Positions 16,650 to 25,378 of a stretch of 64,000 nt of DNA are shown piece by piece. The notes beneath the pieces are model-generated. The model was not told where the DNA came from and made no database searches. It saw only the letters and a list, made by a program, of their open reading frames with translations. The position numbers and the translations under genes are program-made. Origin of the DNA: an uncultured SAR86 cluster bacterium. Its GTDB lineage: Bacteria; Pseudomonadota; Gammaproteobacteria; Magnimaribacterales; D2472. The stretch spans positions 1 to 64,000 of the forward strand of contig CACKRJ010000002.1 of NCBI GenBank assembly GCA_902602595.1. The letters are read 5' to 3'. Numbering within the stretch: position 1 is the first letter of the stretch; each line of letters begins with the position of its first letter.

Positions 16650-17580
16650 ATACTTATTTTTTTTACTTATAGTATTTTGCATCAATGTATCTTCATTTGA
16701 AGAAGGCTTTGCTAAAAATCAATCAATTAACATTGCCTATAGAGATTATGGACCAATAAATGCCACCCCAATTCTTTTAATAACTGGTCTTGGGGCTCAA
16801 TTAACACTTTGGCCAGATTTTTTAATCAAGGATTTACAAGAAAATAATTTTAGACCCATAGCATTTGATAATCGTGATGTAGGATTATCAACTAGATTTT
16901 CATCCCAACCATCTCAAGTATTAAACTACTTAAAATATTTTATGTTCATTCCAATTAATTCTGAGTACACCATAGAAGATATGGCATCAGATGGCATAGC
17001 AGTCCTTGATCACTTAAACATAGATTCTGCTCATATTTTAGGCATGTCGATGGGAGGAATGATCTCTCAAGTATTAGTTGCACAGAATCCCGAAAGAGCC
17101 AAGTCATTCACCATGATTTCCTCAACGGCTTCCACACCAAATCCATTTAATGGCCCGAAGTTTAAGGTTACCCAACAGTTACTAAAAAGATCTGCAGCCA
17201 AAGATGATATTGAGGGTAGGATTGACCAGTCTATTAGACTATTTGAACTGATCGGTACTCCTGGAAAGAATTATGATACACCTGAATTTAGAAAAAATAT
17301 GCGAGCTTATATTGCAAGGGGCGGAGATGATGGAGGCTTTCTTAGACAAATGGCTGCAATTATTGGATCGCAAAACAGGAAAGAACTTCTTAAATCGATT
17401 ATTACCCCTACATTAATAATTCACGGAGACATTGATCCTTTAATTAAAGTTAAAAATGCTTACTCTGCTGAGAAATTAATTCGATCAAGTGAGCTTGAGA
17501 TAATAGAAGGCATGGGCCATTTATTAGATAAAGAATCATATGAAAAGTTTAGATTTAGATTTATTGATTTTTTGGATTAA
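16639..17580 (+). CDS. exported alpha/beta hydrolase
   Basis: A 313-residue alpha/beta hydrolase. Residues 1-19 (KYLFFLLIVFCINVSS) look like a signal peptide, placing it in the periplasm or envelope. The oxyanion region is ITGLGAQL, followed by DNRDVGLS. The nucleophile is in GMSMGGMISQ, the acid in HGDIDPLI and the histidine in GMGHLLD, so the catalytic triad is complete. Family relatives include esterases and aclacinomycin methylesterase-like proteins. It overlaps the DUF3089 gene by 11 bases, implying co-translation. Confidence 0.85.
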   Translation: MNFKYLFFLLIVFCINVSSFEEGFAKNQSINIAYRDYGPINATPILLITGLGAQLTLWPDFLIKDLQENNFRPIAFDNRDVGLSTRFSSQPSQVLNYLKYFMFIPINSEYTIEDMASDGIAVLDHLNIDSAHILGMSMGGMISQVLVAQNPERAKSFTMISSTASTPNPFNGPKFKVTQQLLKRSAAKDDIEGRIDQSIRLFELIGTPGKNYDTPEFRKNMRAYIARGGDDGGFLRQMAAIIGSQNRKELLKSIITPTLIIHGDIDPLIKVKNAYSAEKLIRSSELEIIEGMGHLLDKESYEKFRFRFIDFLD

Positions 17581-17611
17581 TAATTCTTAATTATCTATAC
17601 AATACTGAGCT

Positions 17612-19015
17612 ATGAGTATTCAGCCTAAAGAAAAATTTTTGTATGCTTCTGGGGCTGTTGCAAACGGTGTAAAGGGCGATGCTTTTACTTTTTTTCTTTT
17701 ATTTTTCTATTCTAATGTTATAGGTTTAGCTCCTGGTCTCGCAAGTCTCGCAATTTTTATTGCATTAATGGTCGATGCATTTACTGATCCTGTTATGGGA
17801 GCAATCTCAGATAGAACTAATCATCGTTTAGGAAGAAGGCATCCTTATTTTCTCTTGGGAATAATTCCTATGGGACTTTCTTATTTTATGCTTTTTTCTA
17901 TCCAAGCATCCTGGTATTTATCACAACAACAATTATTTTTTTGGATGCTTACTTTTACTATGCTTACTAGACTTGGAATGACTATATTTGATGTTCCCCA
18001 TAGATCATTAGGAAGTGAAATGTCACGTTCCTATACAGAGAGAACTTCAATCTTTGCTGCGCGCGAAATGTTTGGATGGGCAGGAGGATTATTTAATGCT
18101 TTTTTAGCCTACACTGTGTTTTTTAAAGATACTCCTGAATACATACCAGGCACTCAAAATCCTGAGCCATGGATTTATTATGGTATGACAGGCGCTACAT
18201 TTATGTGCATTTCTGTGCTCGTTACTTATTTTGGAACATTGCAATATCGAAATAATTCATTAAACAATCAAGTTAGTTTTAATTTAAAATTAATTTTTTC
18301 TCAAATTTTCATAGCTTTAAAAAATAAATCATTCCTAATTTTTTTCTTTGGATATTTATTTATAGCTGTTAGTTGGGGTTTAAACAGCTCATTACAAATA
18401 TATATGAATACTTATTTTTGGGAGTTCAAATCAATTATGATTGCCTCATTTTTGAGTATTTATGCCATGTCAACATTCACAGCTTTTTTATTAATACCAA
18501 GATTAGTTATATATATAGAAAAAAGATCTATTTTATTATTTTCAATAGCCTTTGCTGCTTTGATTCCACCTATACCAATAATTCTTTATTTAAATGATAT
18601 TCTTCCCGACTCTGGTTCTTGGAACTTATTTTTTGCCTTAGCTCCATTTATATACATAGGAAACACATGCTTATCGTCAAGTGCTATAGTTCGCGAATCA
18701 ATGCTCGGAGATATAAGTGATGAAGTTGAGCTTGAAAGTAAAATTGGCCAACAGGGCTTAATGTTTGCTTCAAGTTCATTGATTGGAAAGCTAAATACTG
18801 GATTAGGAATTTTAGTAGCTGGCTTAGCGCTTGAGTTTATTGGTTTTCCTAGGGGATCTGAGATCTTGCCTAATGCCGATCAAGTATTTAGTTTAGCAAT
18901 GGTTCAGGGTCCATTTGTTGCAGTACTAATGATTATTCCTTTTGGAATATTTTCTTTATATAGCATTAATCGTGAAAAACATAAGATAATTTTATCTCAG
19001 TTAGATGCTAGGTGA
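17612..19015 (+). CDS. MFS transporter, GPH (glycoside-pentoside-hexuronide) type
   Basis: A 467-residue membrane protein with about 12 hydrophobic segments. The first cytoplasmic loop has FTDPVMGAISDRTNHRLGRRHPY, a MelB/GPH-type cation symporter motif whose Asp residues bind Na+ or H+. Family members import sugars and other solutes; marine relatives are often near hydrolases. A TATACAAT (17596-17603) lies only eight bases before the ATG and there is no Shine-Dalgarno, so the transcript may be leaderless. It lies 31 bases after a hydrolase gene on the same strand. Confidence 0.8.
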   Translation: MSIQPKEKFLYASGAVANGVKGDAFTFFLLFFYSNVIGLAPGLASLAIFIALMVDAFTDPVMGAISDRTNHRLGRRHPYFLLGIIPMGLSYFMLFSIQASWYLSQQQLFFWMLTFTMLTRLGMTIFDVPHRSLGSEMSRSYTERTSIFAAREMFGWAGGLFNAFLAYTVFFKDTPEYIPGTQNPEPWIYYGMTGATFMCISVLVTYFGTLQYRNNSLNNQVSFNLKLIFSQIFIALKNKSFLIFFFGYLFIAVSWGLNSSLQIYMNTYFWEFKSIMIASFLSIYAMSTFTAFLLIPRLVIYIEKRSILLFSIAFAALIPPIPIILYLNDILPDSGSWNLFFALAPFIYIGNTCLSSSAIVRESMLGDISDEVELESKIGQQGLMFASSSLIGKLNTGLGILVAGLALEFIGFPRGSEILPNADQVFSLAMVQGPFVAVLMIIPFGIFSLYSINREKHKIILSQLDAR

Positions 19016-19129
19016 TTTTATCGCAAAGTTTTATAATTAATGGACATGGAATTAAAAATCAAAAGTCCTCATAAGGAAATATAGAAAAATGATCAATAGA
19101 ATGTATTTAATAAATTTCCAGAGGTTGCA

Positions 19130-19375
19130 ATGAAAGCCTCAAATATAATTACATTAATTTTATGGGCTTTCGGTATTGTTAATTTAATTGAACCTTTTAA
19201 TGGATGGATTTTTTATTTAGCATCTAGTATTTTTTATATCTTGCTTTTTGCTCATTTGATCGAATGTATTATTTTTAGAAATAAAATACTAAGATCCAAA
19301 GATTCACCACCGGTTGCATTTCTAATGACCCTTATATTTGGTGTCATCTATCTTGGCTCAATTAAGGAGTCATAA
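19130..19375 (+). CDS. DUF1145 family small membrane protein
   Basis: An 81-residue protein with two to three hydrophobic helices (LILWAFGIVNLI, FYLASSIFYILLFAHLIECIIF, FLMTLIFGVIYLG). The pattern of an N-terminal helix with NLxxPF, then a helix ending in HLIE, matches the DUF1145 inner-membrane family as remembered from gammaproteobacteria. Function is unknown. It is preceded by a 114-base gap with no other gene and an AGAGG before the ATG. It is followed after 3 bases by the MATE exporter gene, whose RBS lies inside this coding sequence. Confidence 0.65.
   Translation: MKASNIITLILWAFGIVNLIEPFNGWIFYLASSIFYILLFAHLIECIIFRNKILRSKDSPPVAFLMTLIFGVIYLGSIKES
19364..19369 (+). promoter_or_regulatory. 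ribosome binding site supporting a TTG start of the MATE gene
   Basis: AAGGAG lies nine bases before the TTG at 19379. It makes the TTG start more likely than the internal ATG at codon 15. Confidence 0.6.
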
Positions 19376-19378
19376 TTT

Positions 19379-20740
19379 TTGGAAGTCTTAGATGGGGGAG
19401 CCAAAATCCCAAGAGGGTCAATGGGCGTTTGGACCCTTGCCTGGCCATCAATTATAACCAATCTTTTTTATGCAACTAGCTCAATTGTTGCCATCAAAGT
19501 TGTTGGTAATCTGGGACCAGATGCAATTGCTGCAGCAGTTACTGGTCAAAGGGTAACCTTCATTTTGCAGGCAGTTCTTACAGGTGTATTAGCAGGATCA
19601 ACAGCATTAATTGCAAGAAATTGGGGGGCCAATGATAAGTTGGAAGCTGGAGTCTTCTTTACAAGAACAGTGCAACTTGTAATTTTCTTATCATTAATTA
19701 CTGCAATATGTGTATGGCAATTTGCAGAGCCTTTAGTAAGATTTTTTGGCCTTAAAAACCAGGCACTCATGCTATCAACTCAGTATCTCCAAGCAATATC
19801 TCCATTCTATATAGCTTTTGGATGTGGCATGGGGTTAATAACTGCTTTAAGGGCAGTTGGTGATATGAAAACTCCACTATTTATAGGCTTGATAATGAAT
19901 ATGTTTGCAATATTTTTTATGCTTGTTTTTGTGAATGGCTGGCTTGGGTTTCCAAATTATGGTGTTATTGGAGCAGCCTTTGGCAATGGAGTATCCTTTG
20001 TGATTGGGGCAGTATTATTGATAGTATTTTGGCTTTCAAATCAGTTGCCTGTTAGATATTTTTCTATATTTAATGTTGACATAGCTAGAGTTAAAGAAAT
20101 TTTTCAGGTTGGCCTGCCTGCAGCATTGGAGCAAGTCATTTTTCAGATTGGGATAACAGCATTTCTTATTTTAGTTGCTTATTATGGTACTGAAGCATAT
20201 GCAGCATATGGAATCGGAGTGCAAATATTATCTTTTTCATTTGTTATTGGGTTTGGTTTTTCAATTGCAGGAGCCACTCTTGTGGGTCAGCATCTAGGCG
20301 CAAGAAACCAAGATCAAGCTAAGCGTGCTGGATGGGGGGCCATGCGATTATCAATCCTTTCAATGACATTTTTCGGAGTAATGATCTCAGTATTTGCACA
20401 ACCTTTAGCAAGATTTATGATTGATAATGATGAGGTTGTTCGTTTAACGGTAATTTTTATTTGGTTGCTTGGATCCATGCAACCCTTAATGGCAATTGAA
20501 TTCTCTCTTGGTGGAGCTTTGAGAGGTGCCGGTGATACAAAATCCCCACTTGTGATTACTCTTACTTGCTTGTTATTTATTAGAGTCTTTCTTGCAGCAA
20601 TTTTCTTTTTACTTGATGCAAGGATTGAAATTATATTCTCAACTCTTGTTGCAGATTATGTTGTCAAAGGGTTTCTTTATGTTGCTAGATTTAAGTCAGA
20701 TAAATGGATGAAAGTTTTAAAAATTAAGGAAGCTGATTAG
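19379..20740 (+). CDS. MATE family multidrug efflux transporter
   Basis: A 453-residue protein with 12 hydrophobic segments in two homologous halves: residues from about 20 (WTLAWPSIITNLFYATSSIV) and again from about 240 (IFQVGLPAALEQVIFQIG). The twin LxxP...E/Q arrangement and GGALRGAGDTKSP near residue 380 are standard MATE features. These exporters use Na+ or H+ gradients to expel cationic drugs or metabolites. A Na+ gradient would be available from the Na+-NQR encoded later in the window. The TTG start is supported by the RBS at 19364-19369. Its 3' end overlaps the convergent DUF349 gene by 17 bases. Confidence 0.85.
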   Translation: MEVLDGGAKIPRGSMGVWTLAWPSIITNLFYATSSIVAIKVVGNLGPDAIAAAVTGQRVTFILQAVLTGVLAGSTALIARNWGANDKLEAGVFFTRTVQLVIFLSLITAICVWQFAEPLVRFFGLKNQALMLSTQYLQAISPFYIAFGCGMGLITALRAVGDMKTPLFIGLIMNMFAIFFMLVFVNGWLGFPNYGVIGAAFGNGVSFVIGAVLLIVFWLSNQLPVRYFSIFNVDIARVKEIFQVGLPAALEQVIFQIGITAFLILVAYYGTEAYAAYGIGVQILSFSFVIGFGFSIAGATLVGQHLGARNQDQAKRAGWGAMRLSILSMTFFGVMISVFAQPLARFMIDNDEVVRLTVIFIWLLGSMQPLMAIEFSLGGALRGAGDTKSPLVITLTCLLFIRVFLAAIFFLLDARIEIIFSTLVADYVVKGFLYVARFKSDKWMKVLKIKEAD

Positions 20741-21443
20741 CTAATTTACTGAGCACTTCGCTTATTCTTTTCCATAGTTTTTTTTCATTTGTATTAATTT
20801 TATTTGATTGAAGGTTATTGATAAAATCGATAAGTAAGCCTTTAATCTCATCTTCTTCATTCTTACCGCCTGAAAATTTATTCTGGAGCATTTCCAGTGA
20901 TAGCTTTTGTTTAATAATTTTGTCTGCAGCAGGAGGTTCAATTTTTGCTATTAACTCTAGTTGAACTGTACATTCAAGCAGTTTATTTGCATCAGCATTA
21001 TAAAGTGGTTGTTTCAATGTTTTAAATATTTCTTTATGAATGGTTGAATGCTTTTCGTCAGATGTTTCTAAGAGATCTAAAAGATCTTGATAAACATTGA
21101 TTTTTGCAGCATTTATTTCATTAATTTTTTTATTTTCAAAACTCTTTATAGCTTTTTGAAGTTTAAGAAACTCGGGTGATTTTCGAGACTTATTCAGTTC
21201 AGAAATTTTTTCCTTAATATCTTTAATTGAGCAGTCATTTTTTTTAAGTTGTTCATTAAGATCACTTATCAAAATAAGCTCATCATTTATTAGAGTTTTC
21301 TCGGCCTCATAAAATCTATCAGCAGCTTCATTTAATTTTTTCCATAATAACCCTTCATTTTTTTTTACCAGCGGGTCCAATATTTTGATATTCACGTTTA
21401 ATTTTTTGAAATTTTTGAATGCAAACTTGAGTATCTTCATCAT
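20724..21443 (-). CDS. DUF349 protein, C-terminal part (in a shifted frame)
   Basis: The frame continuing the DUF349 gene after the A9 run at 21358-21366. Real similarity starts at about NEGLLWKKLNEAADRFYEA, which is the second half of a DUF349 repeat; the first half (YQNIGPAG) lies in the other frame upstream. The 28 residues before it (from an ATG at 21443) are antisense-like reading of the upstream frame, so that ATG is unlikely to be the true start. The remainder is charged and helical, probably coiled coil. With one A fewer in the run, the two parts join into a protein of about 476 residues. This is either a sequencing or assembly indel, a decayed gene, or a gene expressed by slippage. 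Confidence 0.55.
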   Translation of the reverse strand: MMKILKFAFKNFKKLNVNIKILDPLVKKNEGLLWKKLNEAADRFYEAEKTLINDELILISDLNEQLKKNDCSIKDIKEKISELNKSRKSPEFLKLQKAIKSFENKKINEINAAKINVYQDLLDLLETSDEKHSTIHKEIFKTLKQPLYNADANKLLECTVQLELIAKIEPPAADKIIKQKLSLEMLQNKFSGGKNEEDEIKGLLIDFINNLQSNKINTNEKKLWKRISEVLSKLANQLP

Positions 21444-22155
21444 TAATTTGTTTAACTTTTTCTATTAATGATTCTTTGGTTTTATAGTTTTTAGTTTCCT
21501 GTTTTTTAATCGCATCATTGATAGGTTTTCTTGCTTCTTGGTATGCTGTTTTAAGTTTAGAAAAATCTTCATCCAAAACCGGTGCGTAGCTTTGCCAATT
21601 TTGAAAGGTTTTGCTTAAAAATTTACTCATATCAATTAATCCTGGCCACTTATCTGAATTATTGATAGTGTATTGAGATAAGGATTCAATTATTCTCTCT
21701 CTCTCTTTAGCATTAGAGATTTTTATTTTCCTTAATTCTTCATAGTATTGAGCACATGGTTCCCAAGCCTTGTCAGTAAGGGTTTTAAAAGTTTTCCATT
21801 GTTCACGACCAGCAGGTTTTGAGGATTGATCCAATAATTGCCATTTGGTTTGGAGTCCATGAATTTTATTTGCTTGTTTTTTAGGATTTTCATGTGGCTT
21901 AGCTATTAAGGATTCAATTTCTTTGATAATCTCATTTCTTTTTGGGTTCGTTGCGAAAGATGAGATATCATTAAAATATCTAGATTGAGCCGACATGAAA
22001 TTGAATCTATGTTTAAGTTTATTCGATACTTTGCCCTCAGCTCTAATAGATCTTGAGACCTCGTTCACAATTTTCTGAGCTAATCGAATTTCTCCAGCCT
22101 CAAAATGCTTTTCAGCTTTATCTAGTGATTCAAATAAAGTTTTATGAGTTTCCAC
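21355..22155 (-). CDS. DUF349 domain-containing protein, N-terminal part
   Basis: A 266-residue open frame with at least two DUF349-type helical repeats. Recognisable pieces are LQTKWQLLDQSSKPAGREQWKTF and a third repeat that starts REYQNIGPAG and is cut off after three lysines by TGA. DUF349 proteins are helical, charged proteins of unknown function in proteobacteria, usually longer than this fragment. The missing end is found in the neighbouring frame (20724-21365). The gene is divergent from trpS with a 34-base gap. Confidence 0.6.
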   Translation of the reverse strand: METHKTLFESLDKAEKHFEAGEIRLAQKIVNEVSRSIRAEGKVSNKLKHRFNFMSAQSRYFNDISSFATNPKRNEIIKEIESLIAKPHENPKKQANKIHGLQTKWQLLDQSSKPAGREQWKTFKTLTDKAWEPCAQYYEELRKIKISNAKERERIIESLSQYTINNSDKWPGLIDMSKFLSKTFQNWQSYAPVLDEDFSKLKTAYQEARKPINDAIKKQETKNYKTKESLIEKVKQINDEDTQVCIQKFQKIKREYQNIGPAGKKK

Positions 22156-22174
22156 AATAGTTTCTTTTGATGTT

Positions 22175-22180
22175 TATAAT
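22175..22180 (+). promoter_or_regulatory. -10 element of trpS (possible leaderless start)
   Basis: TATAAT ends ten bases before the trpS ATG at 22190 and no Shine-Dalgarno is present between them. A start point seven bases downstream would leave a leader of two or three bases. Confidence 0.4.
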
Positions 22181-22189
22181 TATCTTTAA

Positions 22190-23188
22190 ATGAGAAAAAG
22201 AATTTTAACAGGAATTACTACAACTGGTACTCCCCATATTGGAAATTATTTAGGTGCTATTAGACCTGCGCTTGAATTAGTCGCTCCTGATAATGACTCA
22301 TATTTTTTCCTAGCTGACTATCATGCATTAATAAAGCAAATTGATCCCAGTGAAATTGAAGCAAGTGTAAAAAATGTTGCATTAGCATGGCTATCTTCTG
22401 GCTTGGATCCTGATCAATCACATTTTTATAGACAATCAGATATTCCTGAGGTTCAAGAGCTAACTTGGATTTTAAATTGTAGTGCTGCCAAAGGTTTATT
22501 AAATCGCGCACATGCATATAAAGCTATGGTTGCTGAAAATGCTGAATCTGGTGCTGATGAGGATAAAGCAATAAATATGGGTCTTTTCTCATATCCAATT
22601 TTAATGGCTGCTGATATATTAATTTTCAATGCAACTCATGTTCCCGTTGGTCCAGATCAAGCTCAACACATGGAGATGACTCGAGATATCGCAGGTAAAT
22701 TTAATCATACTTACTCGAAGATATTAACGATTCCAGAAGCAATCATAAAAAGTGAAATATCAGTACCTGGTAATGATGGTAGAAAAATGAGTAAGTCTTA
22801 TAATAATATTATTCCTTTTTTATCTTCAGAGAAAGCCTTAGAAAAATCTATTGCAAAGATTATTACCAATTCTCTTGAACCAGGCGAACCCAAAGATCAT
22901 AAGACTTGTAACCTTTTTCAACTTTATTCTTTTTTTGCTAGTGCTCAGGAGATTAGTAATATGAAGCAATCATACAAAGATGGAATTGGATGGGGTGATG
23001 TTAAGAAAGATTTATTTACTGTTATCAATAATGAAATTATTCCTATAAGAGAAAAATATAATGAATTAAAAGATGAGCCCGATCTATTAAATGATTTATT
23101 TTCTGATGGTGCTCGCAAAGTTCGCCCTCAAGCTCAAGAGCTTATTGATAAATTACGTGAGGCTGTAGGCATCTCAAAAATTGTATAA
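22190..23188 (+). CDS. trpS: tryptophanyl-tRNA synthetase
   Basis: A 332-residue class I aminoacyl-tRNA synthetase, a normal length for bacterial TrpRS. The HIGH-type motif is PHIGNYLGAI near residue 16 and the KMSKS loop is GRKMSKSYNN. VGPDQAQHMEMTRDIA is the TrpRS-specific segment, including the conserved Asp-Gln. It attaches tryptophan to tRNA-Trp in the cytoplasm. The last eight bases overlap the TTG start of the downstream MFS gene. Confidence 0.95.
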   Translation: MRKRILTGITTTGTPHIGNYLGAIRPALELVAPDNDSYFFLADYHALIKQIDPSEIEASVKNVALAWLSSGLDPDQSHFYRQSDIPEVQELTWILNCSAAKGLLNRAHAYKAMVAENAESGADEDKAINMGLFSYPILMAADILIFNATHVPVGPDQAQHMEMTRDIAGKFNHTYSKILTIPEAIIKSEISVPGNDGRKMSKSYNNIIPFLSSEKALEKSIAKIITNSLEPGEPKDHKTCNLFQLYSFFASAQEISNMKQSYKDGIGWGDVKKDLFTVINNEIIPIREKYNELKDEPDLLNDLFSDGARKVRPQAQELIDKLREAVGISKIV

Positions 23189-24386
23189 TCCTACAACTTG
23201 GTTAAAATTCGGTTTATTTTCAGTAGGTCTAGGGCAATCATTTGCTTTTGTTTTGGTTCCTCCTCTAGCTAGAGATTTAGGCCTATCTGTAGTTGAAACA
23301 TCAACAATATTTTCAATTTCTGCAGTTGCATGGGCTATAACTAGTGCGTCTTGGGGCAGGGCATCCGATAAATATGGAAGACGCAACATAGCAGTTATAG
23401 GTCTTATAGGTTATTCCATTTCAATTATTGCTCTAATAACCCCTTTATTTCTTGTTGAGCAGAAAATTTTAGATTTGGTTTATCTTTTACCCCTGCTAAT
23501 TTTAGGTAGATTGATTAATGGGTTAATCGGCTCTGCAACTAGACCAGCTTCTTTTGCCTACATTGCAGATACCTCAGAAAGATCAAAACGAACCAAAAAA
23601 TTTGCAAGACTAGAATCTAGTTTTTTAATTGGAACAATTATGGGCCCGATGTTGGGCGGATTTTTATTCTTATATTCAAAGACACTTCCTTTTTATTTTT
23701 TTGCATCTTGTGGTTTTGTTGCAGCTGTCGGTATTTATATTAGTTTTCCAAAAAACACCTTCCCTAAAGAAAAAGTAAAAAAGGTTATAAAAAAATTATC
23801 CTATAAAGATAAGTTAGTATGGCCATTTTTGTTTATTGCCGCTTTATCATCTCTTTGCCAAGCATCTTTACTTCAATCCATAGGATTCTTTGTAACAGAC
23901 GTGTTTTCAGAGGAAAAAGATTTACCACTTGTGATAAGTTTAACTTTTGTTGTCCTATCAATATCAATGGTTGTTAGCCAATATATCTTTACTGATCTAA
24001 AGCCTATCGCTAATAATAAGTTACTAATATACGGTACTTTTTTACTTACAATTTCTTACATAATGGCAGCATTATCAACATCAATTGCTTTATTTTATTT
24101 GGCTATGATGATTAATGGTTTTGGTGGGGGTATGTTTAGACCTGCGAATGCTTCATCTTTATCTCTAGCTCAAACCCCAGATAATCAAGGCACGGCTGCA
24201 GGATATTTGGGCTCTGTTATACCAATAGGACATGTTTTAACTCCAATAGTAGCTATGCCTATTTATCAATTTGGACCAGAATATTTATATTTTTTTAGTG
24301 CTTCTCTGTGCTTTATTTCCTTATTATTTATAATAGGGCACCCATTATTAAGAGATCATGAACAAACCAGCCTTATTACTGATTAA
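23181..24386 (+). CDS. MFS transporter (drug:H+ antiporter-like)
   Basis: A 401-residue protein with 12 hydrophobic segments. WGRASDKYGRRNIAVIG is the major-facilitator signature between helices 2 and 3. GRLINGLIGSATRPASFAYIAD is the helix 4-5 antiporter-type segment. Twelve-helix MFS exporters (TetA/Bcr-like) share both features. The start is a TTG overlapping the trpS stop by eight bases; no suitable ATG exists before the first helix. The C-terminus overlaps hemH by 29 bases. Substrate unknown. Confidence 0.8.
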   Translation: MYNPTTWLKFGLFSVGLGQSFAFVLVPPLARDLGLSVVETSTIFSISAVAWAITSASWGRASDKYGRRNIAVIGLIGYSISIIALITPLFLVEQKILDLVYLLPLLILGRLINGLIGSATRPASFAYIADTSERSKRTKKFARLESSFLIGTIMGPMLGGFLFLYSKTLPFYFFASCGFVAAVGIYISFPKNTFPKEKVKKVIKKLSYKDKLVWPFLFIAALSSLCQASLLQSIGFFVTDVFSEEKDLPLVISLTFVVLSISMVVSQYIFTDLKPIANNKLLIYGTFLLTISYIMAALSTSIALFYLAMMINGFGGGMFRPANASSLSLAQTPDNQGTAAGYLGSVIPIGHVLTPIVAMPIYQFGPEYLYFFSASLCFISLLFIIGHPLLRDHEQTSLITD

Positions 24387-25368
24387 TTTAGGAACACCAG
24401 ATTCCCCTTCATACTTAGATGTTTTTAAGTATTTAAGAGAATTCTTGATGGACGGAAGAGTTATTGATGTCCCATATTTACTTAGATTCATACTTGTTAC
24501 TTTAATTATTTGTCCATTTAGATCCTTTAGCTCAAGTAAAATTTATAAAAAACTTTGGGATCTTTCAGGAGGAATGTCTCCATTGCTTAAAAATACCCAT
24601 GAATTAACAAATAAATTAAATATAAAACAAGAAAAATATAATGTTTATTATGCTATGCGATATCAAAAGCCTAGCATTCAGCATGCCCTTAATAAGATAA
24701 TACAATCCAATCCATCGGAGTTAATCATTTTGCCTCTTTTCCCACATTATGCTTCTGCAACTTCTGGAAGCGTCTTTGAGGACGTCACAAAGAGACTGTC
24801 AAAAGATTGGGTGATTCCTTCTTTTAGGTTTATTTCACAATACTACAACCATCCTTCATTCATAGATGCTTGGGTCGATGCAGCAAAAGCCTTCAATCTA
24901 TCAGAATATGACAAAGTGATATTTAGCTATCATGGTTTGCCTAACTCACAAGTTAATAAGGTGTATCTGGATAATCAATGTGATGGTAAGAACTGTGAGC
25001 ATGAAATTAATGAAGAGAATTATTATTGCTATAAAGCAACAGTTTATGAAACCTCAAAGTTAATAGCTCAAAAATTATCTCTTCCAAGTGATAAATATGA
25101 GGTTACGTTTCAATCTAGATTAACCAAAAATTGGCTCAAGCCATTTTCTGATGAAGTTTTAGAAAATCTTCCTGGCAAAGGAATTAAGAAGGTTCTTGTT
25201 TTTTCACCTGCATTTACTTCGGATTGTCTTGAAACTGTCATTGAAATTGGTGATGAATATAAAGAACTTTTTATCGAAGCTGGCGGTCAAACATTAGATT
25301 ACGTGCCGTCATTAAATTTTTCAGATGCTTGGGTTCAAGCTATCATAGACATAACTAACATAAAATAA
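24358..25368 (+). CDS. hemH: ferrochelatase
   Basis: A 336-residue protoporphyrin ferrochelatase. The N-terminus LLLINLGTPDSPSYLDVFKYL, the catalytic His in FSYHGLP and the Glu in SDCLETVIEI are the family's diagnostic sites. CDGKNCEHEINEENYYCYKA, and possibly a further Cys, recalls the segment seen in some bacterial enzymes; whether a [2Fe-2S] cluster is bound is not clear. It inserts Fe2+ into protoporphyrin IX, the last step of haem synthesis, at the membrane surface. It overlaps the upstream transporter gene by 29 bases. Confidence 0.93.
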   Translation: MNKPALLLINLGTPDSPSYLDVFKYLREFLMDGRVIDVPYLLRFILVTLIICPFRSFSSSKIYKKLWDLSGGMSPLLKNTHELTNKLNIKQEKYNVYYAMRYQKPSIQHALNKIIQSNPSELIILPLFPHYASATSGSVFEDVTKRLSKDWVIPSFRFISQYYNHPSFIDAWVDAAKAFNLSEYDKVIFSYHGLPNSQVNKVYLDNQCDGKNCEHEINEENYYCYKATVYETSKLIAQKLSLPSDKYEVTFQSRLTKNWLKPFSDEVLENLPGKGIKKVLVFSPAFTSDCLETVIEIGDEYKELFIEAGGQTLDYVPSLNFSDAWVQAIIDITNIK

Positions 25369-25378
25369 GGATATATAT

